Below are positions 18,343-27,500 of a stretch of DNA of 64,000 bases, piece after piece. Every line of letters starts with the position of its first letter. Position 1 is the first letter of the stretch. The translations under genes and the position numbers were made by a program. Origin of the DNA: Chitinophaga sancti (GTDB lineage Bacteria > Bacteroidota > Bacteroidia > Chitinophagales > Chitinophagaceae); contig NZ_CP139247.1 of NCBI RefSeq assembly GCF_034087045.1, forward strand, positions 744,001-808,000, read 5' to 3'. The notes beneath the pieces were generated by a model, which was not told where the DNA came from, searched no databases, and saw nothing but the letters and a program-made list of their open reading frames with translations.

Positions 18343-18385
18343 GCGGTTCAGTATCTTTTGCCTTCGGCAAAAGATACTGAACCGC
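18343..18385. terminator. Bidirectional terminator hairpin, perfect 20-bp stem
   Basis: Positions 18343-18362 pair perfectly with 18366-18385 around a TTC loop. The apical part reads TTTTGCC/GGCAAAA. It lies between the converging GH3 gene and sensor kinase fragment and can serve both. Confidence 0.8.
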
Positions 18386-18390
18386 CGGGG

Positions 18391-18429
18391 ACCGCTGCCG
18401 CGGGGGCTTATAGCGCCTGTGGCAGCGGT
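18391..18429 (-). terminator. Second hairpin overlapping the end of the kinase gene
   Basis: ACCGCTGCC (18391 onward) pairs with GGCAGCGGT (ending 18429), a 14-bp arm with two imperfect positions. The stop codon and last codons of the minus-strand kinase lie inside it. With the neighbouring 20-bp hairpin it forms a tandem pair, an arrangement seen several times in this window. Confidence 0.5.
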
Positions 18430-19004
18430 TCTTTTTGTTTTACCGGTATACCTATTACAAATGTCGCTCCTTGCTCCAATTCTCCTGTAGCAGTAATAAA
18501 ACCATTATGCTGCTCCATGATCTTCTTACAAATAGATAACCCAATACCCGTACCTTCTATCTCATGGTAACTATGCAGCCGCTTAAACACGATGAAGATA
18601 TCCTCTGCATATTGGCTCTCAAAACCAATTCCATTATCCGTGATATAAATCTTATACAGGTGACTCGCCGCATCTTCCGGCGATTCTTTCTGTGCATAGA
18701 TATGCACTTCCGGCGCCACATCCTTTTTTCTGAACTTCAACGCATTGCTGATTAAATTATAAAACAGCTGCCGCATCAGGGTGGGAATCACCTGTATAGA
18801 CGGTAATGGATCAATCTTAATAATCGCATTGCTCTGCTGAATTTTTATCTCCAGTTCGTTCAATGCATCTTTCACTATCTCATTCAGATCAGCATCTATA
18901 AAGTCTCCACCCTGTATAGAATGACGGGAGAAACGGAGTAAGTCGCTGACCAGTTGTTGCATGCGGATAGAGGCGTTCGTGATCTTCATCACATACTTAT
19001 TCAC
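18408..19004 (-). CDS. Sensor histidine kinase, C-terminal part (split from upstream ORF by frameshift)
   Basis: A 198-residue frame that could start at GTG. It begins in the second helix of a HisKA dimerisation domain (MKITNASIRMQQLVSDLLRF). The whole HATPase_c domain follows, with N box FYNLISNALKF, G1 box ITDNGIGF, F box YAEDIFIVFKRLH and G2 box GTGIGLSICKKI. The phosphorylated histidine is not here; it lies in the adjacent frame (19001-19657), whose last four bases (GTGA) overlap this start. Joining the two by a -1 shift at the A7 run restores a normal kinase. Alone, this piece could bind ATP but could not accept phosphate. Confidence 0.75.
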   Translation of the reverse strand: MNKYVMKITNASIRMQQLVSDLLRFSRHSIQGGDFIDADLNEIVKDALNELEIKIQQSNAIIKIDPLPSIQVIPTLMRQLFYNLISNALKFRKKDVAPEVHIYAQKESPEDAASHLYKIYITDNGIGFESQYAEDIFIVFKRLHSYHEIEGTGIGLSICKKIMEQHNGFITATGELEQGATFVIGIPVKQKEPLPQAL

Positions 19005-19657
19005 CTCTTCGCTGCTGTTTTTTTCTGAATGATCATATCGCTGAACACCCTGATCTTACGGAGTGGCTCCTGCAAGTCGTGCGATGCGATATAAGCAAAT
19101 CTATCCAGTTCAGCATTCACCGCTTTCAGGTGAATATTGTTTTGCAGCAATTGCTTGTTCAACTCTAATACTCTCAGTTCAGAAGCTTCTCTTTCCTCTA
19201 TTTCCTTTTGCAGTGAAGCGTTGGTATTCAGTAGCTTTTGTTCCTGCGCAATGAGTGATTGTGTCTTTCTATACAACTCTACAAAAAGTCCTACCTTTAT
19301 ACGCAACAACTCCGGGTTAATTGGCTTATAGATGAAATCGACAGCACCTGCCTTATAACCTTTGAAAATCACTTCTTCTTCGTGGCTATGGGCAGTGATG
19401 AAGATGATCGGAATATCTTTTAACTTCTCACGCTGATAAATGAAAGCGGCTGTTTCAAAACCGTTCATATCAGGCATCTGCACATCCATCAGGATCAGGG
19501 AAAAATCAAATTCTTTCAACAGTATCTTCAACGCAGCCCGTCCTGAGTTTGCTTTGACGATGATGTAGCTTTCCCTTTCCAATATGGATTCTATCGACCA
19601 AAGATTATCCGGTCGGTCATCAACTACTAAAATTTTTATGACATCGTGGTGCTGCAC
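19001..19657 (-). CDS. Response regulator receiver plus first half of HisKA (frameshifted kinase)
   Basis: A 218-residue frame. Residues 6-125 are a receiver domain with acidic pocket VVDDRPDN, phospho-acceptor Asp58 (LILMDVQMPDMNG) and Lys111 (FIYKPINPELL). A coiled coil (about 130-180) leads to the HisKA H box FAYIASHDLQEPLRK, with His193. The frame then leaves the domain: after QKK it reads TAAKR and stops. In the -1 frame the chain continues with NSSEEVNKYVMKIT and aligns without gaps to the HisKA domain of the multi-PAS kinase at 24673. So this is the front part of one REC-HisKA-HATPase protein. Confidence 0.8.
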   Translation of the reverse strand: MQHHDVIKILVVDDRPDNLWSIESILERESYIIVKANSGRAALKILLKEFDFSLILMDVQMPDMNGFETAAFIYQREKLKDIPIIFITAHSHEEEVIFKGYKAGAVDFIYKPINPELLRIKVGLFVELYRKTQSLIAQEQKLLNTNASLQKEIEEREASELRVLELNKQLLQNNIHLKAVNAELDRFAYIASHDLQEPLRKIRVFSDMIIQKKTAAKR

Positions 19658-19717
19658 CTATTCAATTTTTTCGGAATGAATATACATTAATATATTTATC
19701 GATATAAGGTATTTCCA

Positions 19718-20281
19718 TTAACGGTATAACCACACTCTCATCAACGATAACAGCTGATCTATCTTCAATGGTTTTGTGATATAATCAGATGCGCCGGCTT
19801 CCAGACATTTCTCTCTATTCCCCTTCATCGCCTTCGCTGTCACTGCTATGATCGGCAATGCACTGTTCTTATGTTCCCTGCGAATTTTCTGCATCGTTTC
19901 ATATCCATCCATTTCAGGCATCATAATATCCATCAGCACAATGTCAATCTGGTTATTCTCGCTGAGAATACTCATCGCCTCTTTTCCACTTTCTGCCGTA
20001 ATTGTATTGATACGGAAACGCTCAAATGCTGTAGTCAGGGCAAACAGGTTACGTACATCATCATCGACTACCAGTACATTCTTATGGATTAACACATCTT
20101 TCTGAGAACGCAGATCTTCGATCAGCTTCTTCTTTTCAGGTAATAATGCCTGGTGGTTCAGGTGCAACTGCATGATCGTTTCCTCCAGCAACAAATCCAA
20201 TGAAATAGATCCTACCTGGCAGCTGGTGTGTATCCCCAACGGCAGAAAATTCGTTAAATATCTGGAAAGTATAGAAGACAA
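19718..20281 (-). pseudogene. Truncated hybrid sensor kinase: terminal receiver domain only
   Basis: The convincing part is residues about 33-187: a linker (HLNHQALLPEKKKLIEDL) and a complete receiver domain with VLVVDDDVRNLFAL, phospho-acceptor LMDIMMPEMDG and lysine in YITKPLKI, ending MRVWLYR. This is the C-terminal end of large hybrid kinases in Bacteroidota. The first 30 or so residues are antisense to the plus-strand receiver gene and look unrelated. The sensory, kinase and earlier receiver domains are missing. The junction lies near 20170-20200. It lies upstream, in the same direction, of the frameshifted kinase, as expected of an old operon. Confidence 0.65.
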
Positions 20282-20531
20282 GGAGTTACCTGCGTTAATG
20301 ATCCTGGATTATAATATCCCGGAACTAACGGGGGTCGAAATTGTAGAGGAACTAAATGACCAGTCGAGGTATCTGGGAATTCCTAAGATCATATGGAGTA
20401 CTTCAAGTAGTCCGGTATTTAAGGCACGTAGTATTGAACTGGGAGTGGTGGATTATATCACCAAACCCAGTGACCTGGCATCTTTTTTAACTATTGCAAA
20501 ATATATGCTGTCATTTGTGAAAGAAGCATAA
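20172..20531 (+). pseudogene. Receiver-domain response regulator lacking its N-terminus
   Basis: From about residue 11 this 119-residue frame is a standalone receiver domain: DPTWQLVCIPNGRKFVKYLE, then ALMILDYNIPELTG with the phospho-acceptor aspartate and DYITKPSDLASFL with the conserved lysine. The first beta strand and acidic pocket (usually ILxADDDxDD) are missing, so metal binding and phosphorylation should fail. The opening residues MIVSSSNKSN are antisense to the minus-strand hybrid-kinase fragment. The two genes share a broken boundary, consistent with one deletion that removed both 5' ends. Confidence 0.6.
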
Positions 20532-20618
20532 GATAGAATTAGAATTATAACTCCAAAATTATTTACACCAAAACATTCCACAACATTTCGGTATGCAACC
20601 AAAACAGATGAATGTGTC

Positions 20619-20649
20619 TTGAAGGAATGGTAGCCTTTTGCTACATTTG
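20619..20649 (+). promoter_or_regulatory. Promoter of the SNF2 helicase gene
   Basis: TTG (20619-20621), a 20-nt spacer and TACATTTG (exact TAnnTTTG) are followed by only five bases before the ATG. Initiation 4-8 nt after this element would give a leaderless or nearly leaderless mRNA. Confidence 0.55.
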
Positions 20650-20654
20650 TACCA

Positions 20655-23600
20655 ATGGTCGATAGCGCGCATTATCTGGATATTTATCACTCACGGAACG
20701 AGGAAACACAACTGGTAATAGACATACTAGCAGTTTACATCTACCCGGTAGATAAATACATGCTCACAGATGCCGTGCTGAAATTACTTGATATACCACA
20801 GGATGTAATAGCTGACATATTGGAAGAGCTCATAGCAGCGGGTGTAGTAGTCAAACATGTGACTGGCAACTATTCTCTCGATCCGGCTATGAGCTTTTTT
20901 TTATTCCCTGAAAAAGTAAGGCAACCACAATACCTGCAATTGATTCAGCAGGTAAAACCCTACTCTTTTTATAGTAGCAGCGCAAGGATACAGGAACTAC
21001 AGCAACTGTTGATCGCATTCTTCACAGGAGAGAAGTCGTTATTAAGAGCACCGGTGATGCGCATCAGCGGAGAGATCAACGAATACCTGCCTTATCTCTG
21101 CTATCTACTGTACTTTCCGGAATACAAACCTTTATTGCAGCTGTTTGATACAGATAGTGTTCAGATCATTTACCAGGCGGCCATCAATCTGCAACTGCAA
21201 AGTATGTCGCCGGTTTCGATACTGGCATCGGAGCCGTCTATCATTAACTGGAATGTGTTGGAAGGTTCTTTGAAACCCACTGACGATCCGTTTTCACAGG
21301 CAGTGATTGCGCTCTATGACCAACAACCGGATGCTGCGTTTCTTTTATTTGAGCAAGGCATCAAACAGCAACCTAAAACCGATCGTAAACACATGGTACC
21401 GCTATCGCCGGTACTATCCTTTATATACGCTTTTAACCTGACATTACTCCCTGATTCCAGGTCATTTCCCCTGATCACGAAAATCGTGGCCTTTTACGAG
21501 AAGAAGCTGAAGGCAGACATTACCCCTGCTATCAGTTTACTCCATTTCCATCAGGGTAGAAAAGAAAAAGCAGAAAACATGCTGCTGATCCTATTACAGG
21601 GCAATCATGGAAACCTGATCAGTTACCTGGCATTGATCTGCCTTCAGATTTACCTGCCTGCCAGTAAATTACTGAAGACCTACAAGGAGCTCAGCACACA
21701 ATTACTGTATAAAGGCATTCAAAATCACTACCGGTTCCTGACTTACGAATACCTCTACCTGTTTAAAGATGAGGGCTTTCGTAAAAAGGAAGACGCCTAC
21801 CTCGAAGCAGCATCCGTGATTAGCAGAAAGCCTTTGCTCTCCCAGCTGAAAAGAACGGCGGAGTGGGAAAGGCTGTTGAAATTACTCTCTATACCCGAAG
21901 CACCACAGGCTGAAAAACCACAGCATACAACACGTATTGCTTATCTCGTAGAACCGACTACCAAAGAGATCCAGGTCATTCTCCAATCTTTCAACGATAC
22001 CTCCGGGTGGAGCAAAGGCCGGCCTGTGGACATGAAAAGGTTCAGGGAAGGGGTGATACCCGGTATGGCGCCACAGGATGTACGAATAGGAGACTGCCTG
22101 ATCAAACAAAGTTTCTATACTTACGGCTCGGACGATTATGTGTTTGAAGACAGGGTGTGGTCAGAAATGGCTGGTCACCCTTACCTCTTCATGGCCCATG
22201 ATCCCGATCTCTCCTTTGACATTGTAAAAGGAGAGCCAGAGCTGCTGGTCAATAAAACAGGTAAGGGATTTACTTTTGATAGTAACCTCCCCACCACCGA
22301 TTTATCAAAAGAGATTATCTTCAACAGAGAATCTGAAACAAGACTGAAAGTATACAGGTTGACGCCTAAACAACGTACCCTCTTACAAACTGTTCAACAG
22401 ATTCCCGTCGTACCTGCCGATGGCAAAGAACAATTGCTCACCGCCTTACAGCAAATAGGCGCACACATCACCGTACATGCAAATCTGGAAGGTACTTCGC
22501 TCAATATTCAGCAACGTAAAGGCGATGCCCGCATCACGGTTCAGTTACAACCTACTGCCGATGCACTGAAGGCATCCTTTTTTGTAAAACCTTTTGGGGC
22601 AGACCCGCCCTATTGCAAGCCGGGAGAAGGTGCAGCCCACATTATAGGTGTGATGAATGGGGAACGCTGTCAGGCAACCCGCGACCTGGAAGAAGAGAAA
22701 GGGAACTATGCCCGGTTACTTGAACTTATCCAACAGGCAGTGGCACAGGAAATAGAAGATGATCACATTATCTTCTCCGATCCCAGAGATTGTCTGCAAC
22801 TACTGGAAGTGATTCACGAAAACCCTGAACTGGCTATTTCAGAATGGCCGGAAGGTGAAAAACTGCGCATCCGCAAGGTAGTCACTACCCAAAGAATGAC
22901 GCTGACAGTGAAATCGAACCGTAAGTGGCTGGAATGTCAGGGAGAGTTGAAGGTGGATGAAGACATGGTGCTGTCGCTAAAAGAATTGCTGGATAATACC
23001 GTACAACACAGAAGTCGTTTCATTCCACTCAGGAATGGCAGTTATCTTGCACTCACCAAAAAGCTCTACCGACAGTTGCAGGAGATCAATAGCTTTGCCA
23101 CTGCTGACCACGAGTCTGTGAAAATACAGCCTATGGCCGCCCATATGCTGGATGAGATGCTGGAAGATGCGGGTAGCGTAGAAACGGATGCCGCTTTCAA
23201 AGCACAAAAGCAGCGATGGAAAGAAATCATATCAGTTACGCCTGCTATTCCGGAAGCTTTGCAGGCAACACTACGCCCTTATCAGGAAGATGGCTTTCGC
23301 TGGATGGTACGATTAGCGAACCTGGGCGCCGGCGCTTGTCTGGCAGATGATATGGGTCTGGGAAAAACTATTCAGGCCATCACCTTATTGCTCCACAGGG
23401 GAGCAGAAGGCCCTGCTTTAGTCGTATGCCCGGCCTCTGTATTACCTAACTGGATTAATGAGATCAATCGTTTTGGCCCCTCTTTAAGAGTGGTGGTACT
23501 GCATGCAGGCGGAGACAGAAAAGAGTTGTTAGCTACTGCAGGAGGTTTCTATGTGGTCATCATTACCTATGGGCTGTTGCTGTCAGAGAGGTCACTACTC

Positions 23601-24641
23601 ACTAATATTGAGTGGGATACGGTAATCCTGGACGAAGCACATGCTATCAAAAACTACCAGACCAGAACGGCAAAAGCTGCCATGGCACTACAAGCGCATT
23701 TCCGGTTAATACTCACGGGTACCCCTATCCAGAATAACCTGAATGAGATTTGGAGTCTTTTTCATTTCATCAATCCAGGGTTGCTGGGTACACTCAAGCA
23801 TTTTACCAGGCAATTCACCACACCAGTTGTATATAATCCGGATAGCTCCGTCAAAGTTCACCTAAAAAAACTGATCGCTCCTTACATGTTGCGGAGAACA
23901 AAAGGCGCTGTGCTGGATGAATTGCCGGAAAAAACGGAAATTGTCAAACTCATCCCTTTATCTCACGATGAAAGGGCTTTTTATGAAGCGATCCGTCTCA
24001 AGGCTATTGAAAACATCCGCAAGTATAGGGTCAGCGACAGCAAGCAACACCTGAATACCCTGACCGAAATAGGTAAACTTCGTATGGCAGCCTGTCACCC
24101 ACAGATGTTGCATACGGAAGTGAATATCCCCTCGTCCAAACTGGCCGCCTTTCTCGAAATTGTGGAAGAACTCATTTCTAACAAACATAGGGCGCTGGTA
24201 TTTAGCCAGTTTGTACGACACCTCGAATTGGTAAAACGAGCACTGGATGACAAAGGGATTTCCTACCTTTATCTGGATGGAGCAACGTTTATTCCTGACC
24301 GGGAAGAACGGGTAAAACAATTTCAGTGTGGCACCGCAGATCTCTTCCTCATTAGTCTCAAAGCTGGTGGGCTGGGACTCAACCTCACCGCAGCAGATTA
24401 TGTCATTCACCTGGACCCATGGTGGAACCCGGCGATAGAAGAGCAAGCTTCAGATCGTGCTTACAGAATGGGGCAGACAAAACCTGTGACCATATACCGA
24501 CTCGTGATGCAGGATACAATTGAAGAAAAGATCATTTCCCTGCATCGGAATAAACGTGATCTGGCAGATCAATTGCTGGCAGGCAGCGACGTTTCAGGTA
24601 AGCTTTCTACAGAAGAACTGATTGCTCTCATCCTGAAATAA
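20655..24641 (+). CDS. SNF2/SWI2 family DNA-dependent ATPase (helicase superfamily 2)
   Basis: A 1328-residue cytosolic protein. The first 80 or so residues look like a winged helix. Residues about 100-860 are a long, mostly undefined region with helical and mixed segments. The SNF2 ATPase follows: LRPYQEDGFRWM, Walker A DDMGLGKTIQ near residue 897, DEAH box VILDEAHAIKN near 990, and LTGTPIQNN. The second RecA lobe has VFSQFVRHLELVK, LISLKAGGLGLNL and QASDRAYRMGQ. Such proteins move on double-stranded DNA and remodel protein-DNA complexes; bacterial relatives act in transcription recycling (RapA) or defence. No defence genes are nearby. It may be co-transcribed with the kinase gene 31 nt downstream. 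Confidence 0.9.
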   Translation: MVDSAHYLDIYHSRNEETQLVIDILAVYIYPVDKYMLTDAVLKLLDIPQDVIADILEELIAAGVVVKHVTGNYSLDPAMSFFLFPEKVRQPQYLQLIQQVKPYSFYSSSARIQELQQLLIAFFTGEKSLLRAPVMRISGEINEYLPYLCYLLYFPEYKPLLQLFDTDSVQIIYQAAINLQLQSMSPVSILASEPSIINWNVLEGSLKPTDDPFSQAVIALYDQQPDAAFLLFEQGIKQQPKTDRKHMVPLSPVLSFIYAFNLTLLPDSRSFPLITKIVAFYEKKLKADITPAISLLHFHQGRKEKAENMLLILLQGNHGNLISYLALICLQIYLPASKLLKTYKELSTQLLYKGIQNHYRFLTYEYLYLFKDEGFRKKEDAYLEAASVISRKPLLSQLKRTAEWERLLKLLSIPEAPQAEKPQHTTRIAYLVEPTTKEIQVILQSFNDTSGWSKGRPVDMKRFREGVIPGMAPQDVRIGDCLIKQSFYTYGSDDYVFEDRVWSEMAGHPYLFMAHDPDLSFDIVKGEPELLVNKTGKGFTFDSNLPTTDLSKEIIFNRESETRLKVYRLTPKQRTLLQTVQQIPVVPADGKEQLLTALQQIGAHITVHANLEGTSLNIQQRKGDARITVQLQPTADALKASFFVKPFGADPPYCKPGEGAAHIIGVMNGERCQATRDLEEEKGNYARLLELIQQAVAQEIEDDHIIFSDPRDCLQLLEVIHENPELAISEWPEGEKLRIRKVVTTQRMTLTVKSNRKWLECQGELKVDEDMVLSLKELLDNTVQHRSRFIPLRNGSYLALTKKLYRQLQEINSFATADHESVKIQPMAAHMLDEMLEDAGSVETDAAFKAQKQRWKEIISVTPAIPEALQATLRPYQEDGFRWMVRLANLGAGACLADDMGLGKTIQAITLLLHRGAEGPALVVCPASVLPNWINEINRFGPSLRVVVLHAGGDRKELLATAGGFYVVIITYGLLLSERSLLTNIEWDTVILDEAHAIKNYQTRTAKAAMALQAHFRLILTGTPIQNNLNEIWSLFHFINPGLLGTLKHFTRQFTTPVVYNPDSSVKVHLKKLIAPYMLRRTKGAVLDELPEKTEIVKLIPLSHDERAFYEAIRLKAIENIRKYRVSDSKQHLNTLTEIGKLRMAACHPQMLHTEVNIPSSKLAAFLEIVEELISNKHRALVFSQFVRHLELVKRALDDKGISYLYLDGATFIPDREERVKQFQCGTADLFLISLKAGGLGLNLTAADYVIHLDPWWNPAIEEQASDRAYRMGQTKPVTIYRLVMQDTIEEKIISLHRNKRDLADQLLAGSDVSGKLSTEELIALILK

Positions 24642-24672
24642 TTTGAGCTATATTGTATTTGAATCACAGATT

Positions 24673-27477
24673 ATGCATGAGAATTCCCCATCTGATCAGA
24701 TCGCTCCCGGTGGTCAGGAGATACAACAGATAAAATCCACCCTTCATGCCGTAGGAATCGGTATCTGGGATATTGATATTCTTCAGAATAAAGTAGTACT
24801 GGACACCACATGTAAAGAGCTATTCGGCTTACCGCCGGTGGCAAATATTAACTATAAGATGTTGTTAGACAGCCTACATCCGGCAGACAGGCAACTAGTG
24901 AGCGAGTCCGTAAAAAAACTCCTACAAAAGCAAGCAGACAACAGCATCAACCTGCGATTCAGAACTGCTGATGTAGATAATCGCTCCGTACGCTGGATAC
25001 AGGTAAAAGGGCAGGTATACTTCACCCCCGATGATACAGCAACACGCCTCTCCGGCATGGCTATGGACATCACCAGTGAAGTCGCAGCCAACGAAAAAGC
25101 CGAAGTAGCAGAAAGACTCTCCACTATTGCTATGGAAAGTTCCGGGGCAGGATCATTCACCATCGATTTCGCCAGTGATACCATCACGTATTCCCCCTCG
25201 CTCGCACACATGATCATGGGCGAACGGATGGGAGGCAGCCAGTTCAGAGATATTTTTCTTCCTTATGTACACCCCGAAGACCGCAAGATAAGAGAACAGG
25301 CTTATGAAGAAGCCATGGACACCAGTATACTCAACTACGAATGTCGGTTTATATGGAAAGACGGCACTGTGCACTGGGTAAAGATCAGGGGTAAATACTA
25401 CTATGACCCTACGGGCAGGCCTGTATCTTTTTCAGGCATTGGTCTGGACGTCACAGAATCCAGAGAGCACTCCCGTCTACTCAAAGAAGTAGAACAACGC
25501 TTCCTCCTGGCATTTAATAATTCCAGCATCAGTATGGCCTTTCTTGATAAAAACGGGGTCATACAGGAGGTGAATAAAGCCTTTGCAGGATTACTTGGAT
25601 ATGCACAATCAGAGCTATCAGGTATGTATTACAGAACTATTGTGCAGGCAGATTACAGGCGTGAAAGCGACAAGTTATTCGCCAGTCTTGTCAACGGCGA
25701 ACAGGAATTTTACAACCAGATCAAACAATACTATCACCAGGATGGCAGTGTACGCTGGGTACAGGTGAACATCGCTACCGTGGCAATGGAAGAAGCCAAT
25801 TCTACGCATATCCTGGCGATCGCTTTTGATATAGGCAATGAAGTAGCCGTACGCAAAGAACAGCAACAACTCCTGTCATTGGTAGAAAACAGTAATGACC
25901 TGATCATGGTCAGCAACCTCGAAGGCAATGTTACCTACATCAACGAGGCAGGCGTCCGGTTGCTGGGCTTACCCAACAAAGCTGCAGCCATTACTCACTC
26001 CATGAAAGACTTTTTTGATCCAGCCTTTTTCAGCCAGGTAAAGGACTCAATCATTCCCGAACTGCTCAGAGAAGGTAAATGGACGGGCAGACAAACCTAC
26101 CAACATCAGGAAACAGGAGAACCACTGCCATTCATGACAAACGCTTTCAGGCTGGATAGCCCTATGAGCGGAAAACCGATTGCAGTAGCAGGCGTAGCCA
26201 GAGACCTGCGTACAGAACTGGAAGCACAAAAGGCCCTTCGTGAAAGTGAAAACAGATTCCGATCACTGGTGGAAGAAGCACCTGTACCTACCGCCCTCTA
26301 TGTAGGCAGAGAACTGATCATAGAAGTGGCCAATGAGGCTATGCTCAATCTATGGGACAGGGATAGCACCATTATTGGTTATCCACTGACCAGGGCATTA
26401 CCTGAGGTTCACGGACACTCTTTCCTTGAAATCATGGATCATATCTTCAATTCAGGAGAGGTATATCATGGTCGTGAAATGCCGATCGATCTTGTGATCA
26501 ATGGCCGGGAAACACTCCTGTACCTGAATATTACCTTCAAGCCATTGCTTAATACGCAGGGAGAAGTGTATGCTATTATGAATATGGCCACAGATGTAAC
26601 CCAACAGGTGCTGGCCAGGAATAAGATCCTGGAAAATCAGAGTTTCCTGGAATCTGAAGTATTAGAGCGTACAGAAGAACTGGCGGCTTCCAATGAAGAA
26701 CTGGCGGCGATGAACGAAGAATTGCAGGAGGCAAATTTGCACCTGGTGCGTTCTAACCAGGAACTGGAACAATATGCGTATGTAGCGAGTCATGACCTGC
26801 AGGAGCCTTTGCGCAAAATCAGGATCTATGCAGACCTGTTATCGAACAAAGATGACCTGAATATTGAACACAAACGCCTGGTAGACAAAATCAATCAGTC
26901 GTCCGAACGTATGTCTATGTTGATCAAAGACCTGCTGGAATTCTCCCGCCTGCTGGAAACGGGGAATATGATGCGGGATGTAGATCTGACAGAGCTGCTA
27001 CTGATGGTAACCAAGGATTTTGAATTGATCATTGAAGAAAAGAAAGCCCGGATTAATATTGGTAAATTGCCTGTGATACAGGGTGTGCCATTGCAAATGA
27101 ATCAATTGTTTTACAACCTGATGAGTAATGCATTGAAATTCACGCAGGAAGGCGCAACACCGGTGGTAGAAATACAAGCCCGGCTTATTTCACTGGCAGA
27201 AGCGGCTGGTTATCTGCGTATGCCGGAGCAGGGCAAACAGTATTACGATATTTCATTCAGAGATAACGGGATAGGCTTTGATAATAAATATTCAGAGCAG
27301 ATCTTTGAAGTGTTTAAACGCCTGCATAACAGGAACCAATATCCCGGGTCAGGTATCGGATTATCGTTGTGCAGGAGAATAGTAGGGAACCATGGCGGAC
27401 ATATGTATGTACTGTCAGCCCCGGATGAAGGGACGATCTTTCACATCATTCTGCCTGGAAAGCAGATAGTAGGATAA
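24673..27477 (+). CDS. Multi-PAS sensor histidine kinase, soluble
   Basis: A 934-residue protein from ATG 24673; an in-frame TTG at 24643 would add 10 residues and sits one base after the helicase stop. It has no membrane segment. About five PAS/PAC units (residues about 15-660) are visible, several ending with DGTVHWVKIRGK-type PAC strands. A coiled coil (LEERTEELAASNEELAAMNE-like) leads to HisKA with YVASHDLQEPLRK (His about 704) and HATPase_c (FYNLMSNALKF, FRDNGIGFD, GSGIGLSLCRRIV). All catalytic boxes are intact. It likely senses a cytosolic signal such as redox state or small ligands. No receiver or output regulator is fused or adjacent. The TPR membrane gene begins 23 nt downstream. Confidence 0.88.
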   Translation: MHENSPSDQIAPGGQEIQQIKSTLHAVGIGIWDIDILQNKVVLDTTCKELFGLPPVANINYKMLLDSLHPADRQLVSESVKKLLQKQADNSINLRFRTADVDNRSVRWIQVKGQVYFTPDDTATRLSGMAMDITSEVAANEKAEVAERLSTIAMESSGAGSFTIDFASDTITYSPSLAHMIMGERMGGSQFRDIFLPYVHPEDRKIREQAYEEAMDTSILNYECRFIWKDGTVHWVKIRGKYYYDPTGRPVSFSGIGLDVTESREHSRLLKEVEQRFLLAFNNSSISMAFLDKNGVIQEVNKAFAGLLGYAQSELSGMYYRTIVQADYRRESDKLFASLVNGEQEFYNQIKQYYHQDGSVRWVQVNIATVAMEEANSTHILAIAFDIGNEVAVRKEQQQLLSLVENSNDLIMVSNLEGNVTYINEAGVRLLGLPNKAAAITHSMKDFFDPAFFSQVKDSIIPELLREGKWTGRQTYQHQETGEPLPFMTNAFRLDSPMSGKPIAVAGVARDLRTELEAQKALRESENRFRSLVEEAPVPTALYVGRELIIEVANEAMLNLWDRDSTIIGYPLTRALPEVHGHSFLEIMDHIFNSGEVYHGREMPIDLVINGRETLLYLNITFKPLLNTQGEVYAIMNMATDVTQQVLARNKILENQSFLESEVLERTEELAASNEELAAMNEELQEANLHLVRSNQELEQYAYVASHDLQEPLRKIRIYADLLSNKDDLNIEHKRLVDKINQSSERMSMLIKDLLEFSRLLETGNMMRDVDLTELLLMVTKDFELIIEEKKARINIGKLPVIQGVPLQMNQLFYNLMSNALKFTQEGATPVVEIQARLISLAEAAGYLRMPEQGKQYYDISFRDNGIGFDNKYSEQIFEVFKRLHNRNQYPGSGIGLSLCRRIVGNHGGHMYVLSAPDEGTIFHIILPGKQIVG

Positions 27478-27500
27478 ATCATTTTTTTTATTTTTATACC

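Noticed and set aside
19001..19024. Canonical X-XXY-YYZ programmed frameshift heptamer
   Set aside because: The A7 run is not in the register needed for simultaneous two-tRNA slippage (zero frame is CAG AAA AAA ACA); only single-site or transcriptional slippage fits, so I did not call it programmed.
20655..24641. Helicase as part of a DISARM-like or other defence island
   Set aside because: No methylase, nuclease or other defence gene nearby; neighbours are signalling genes.
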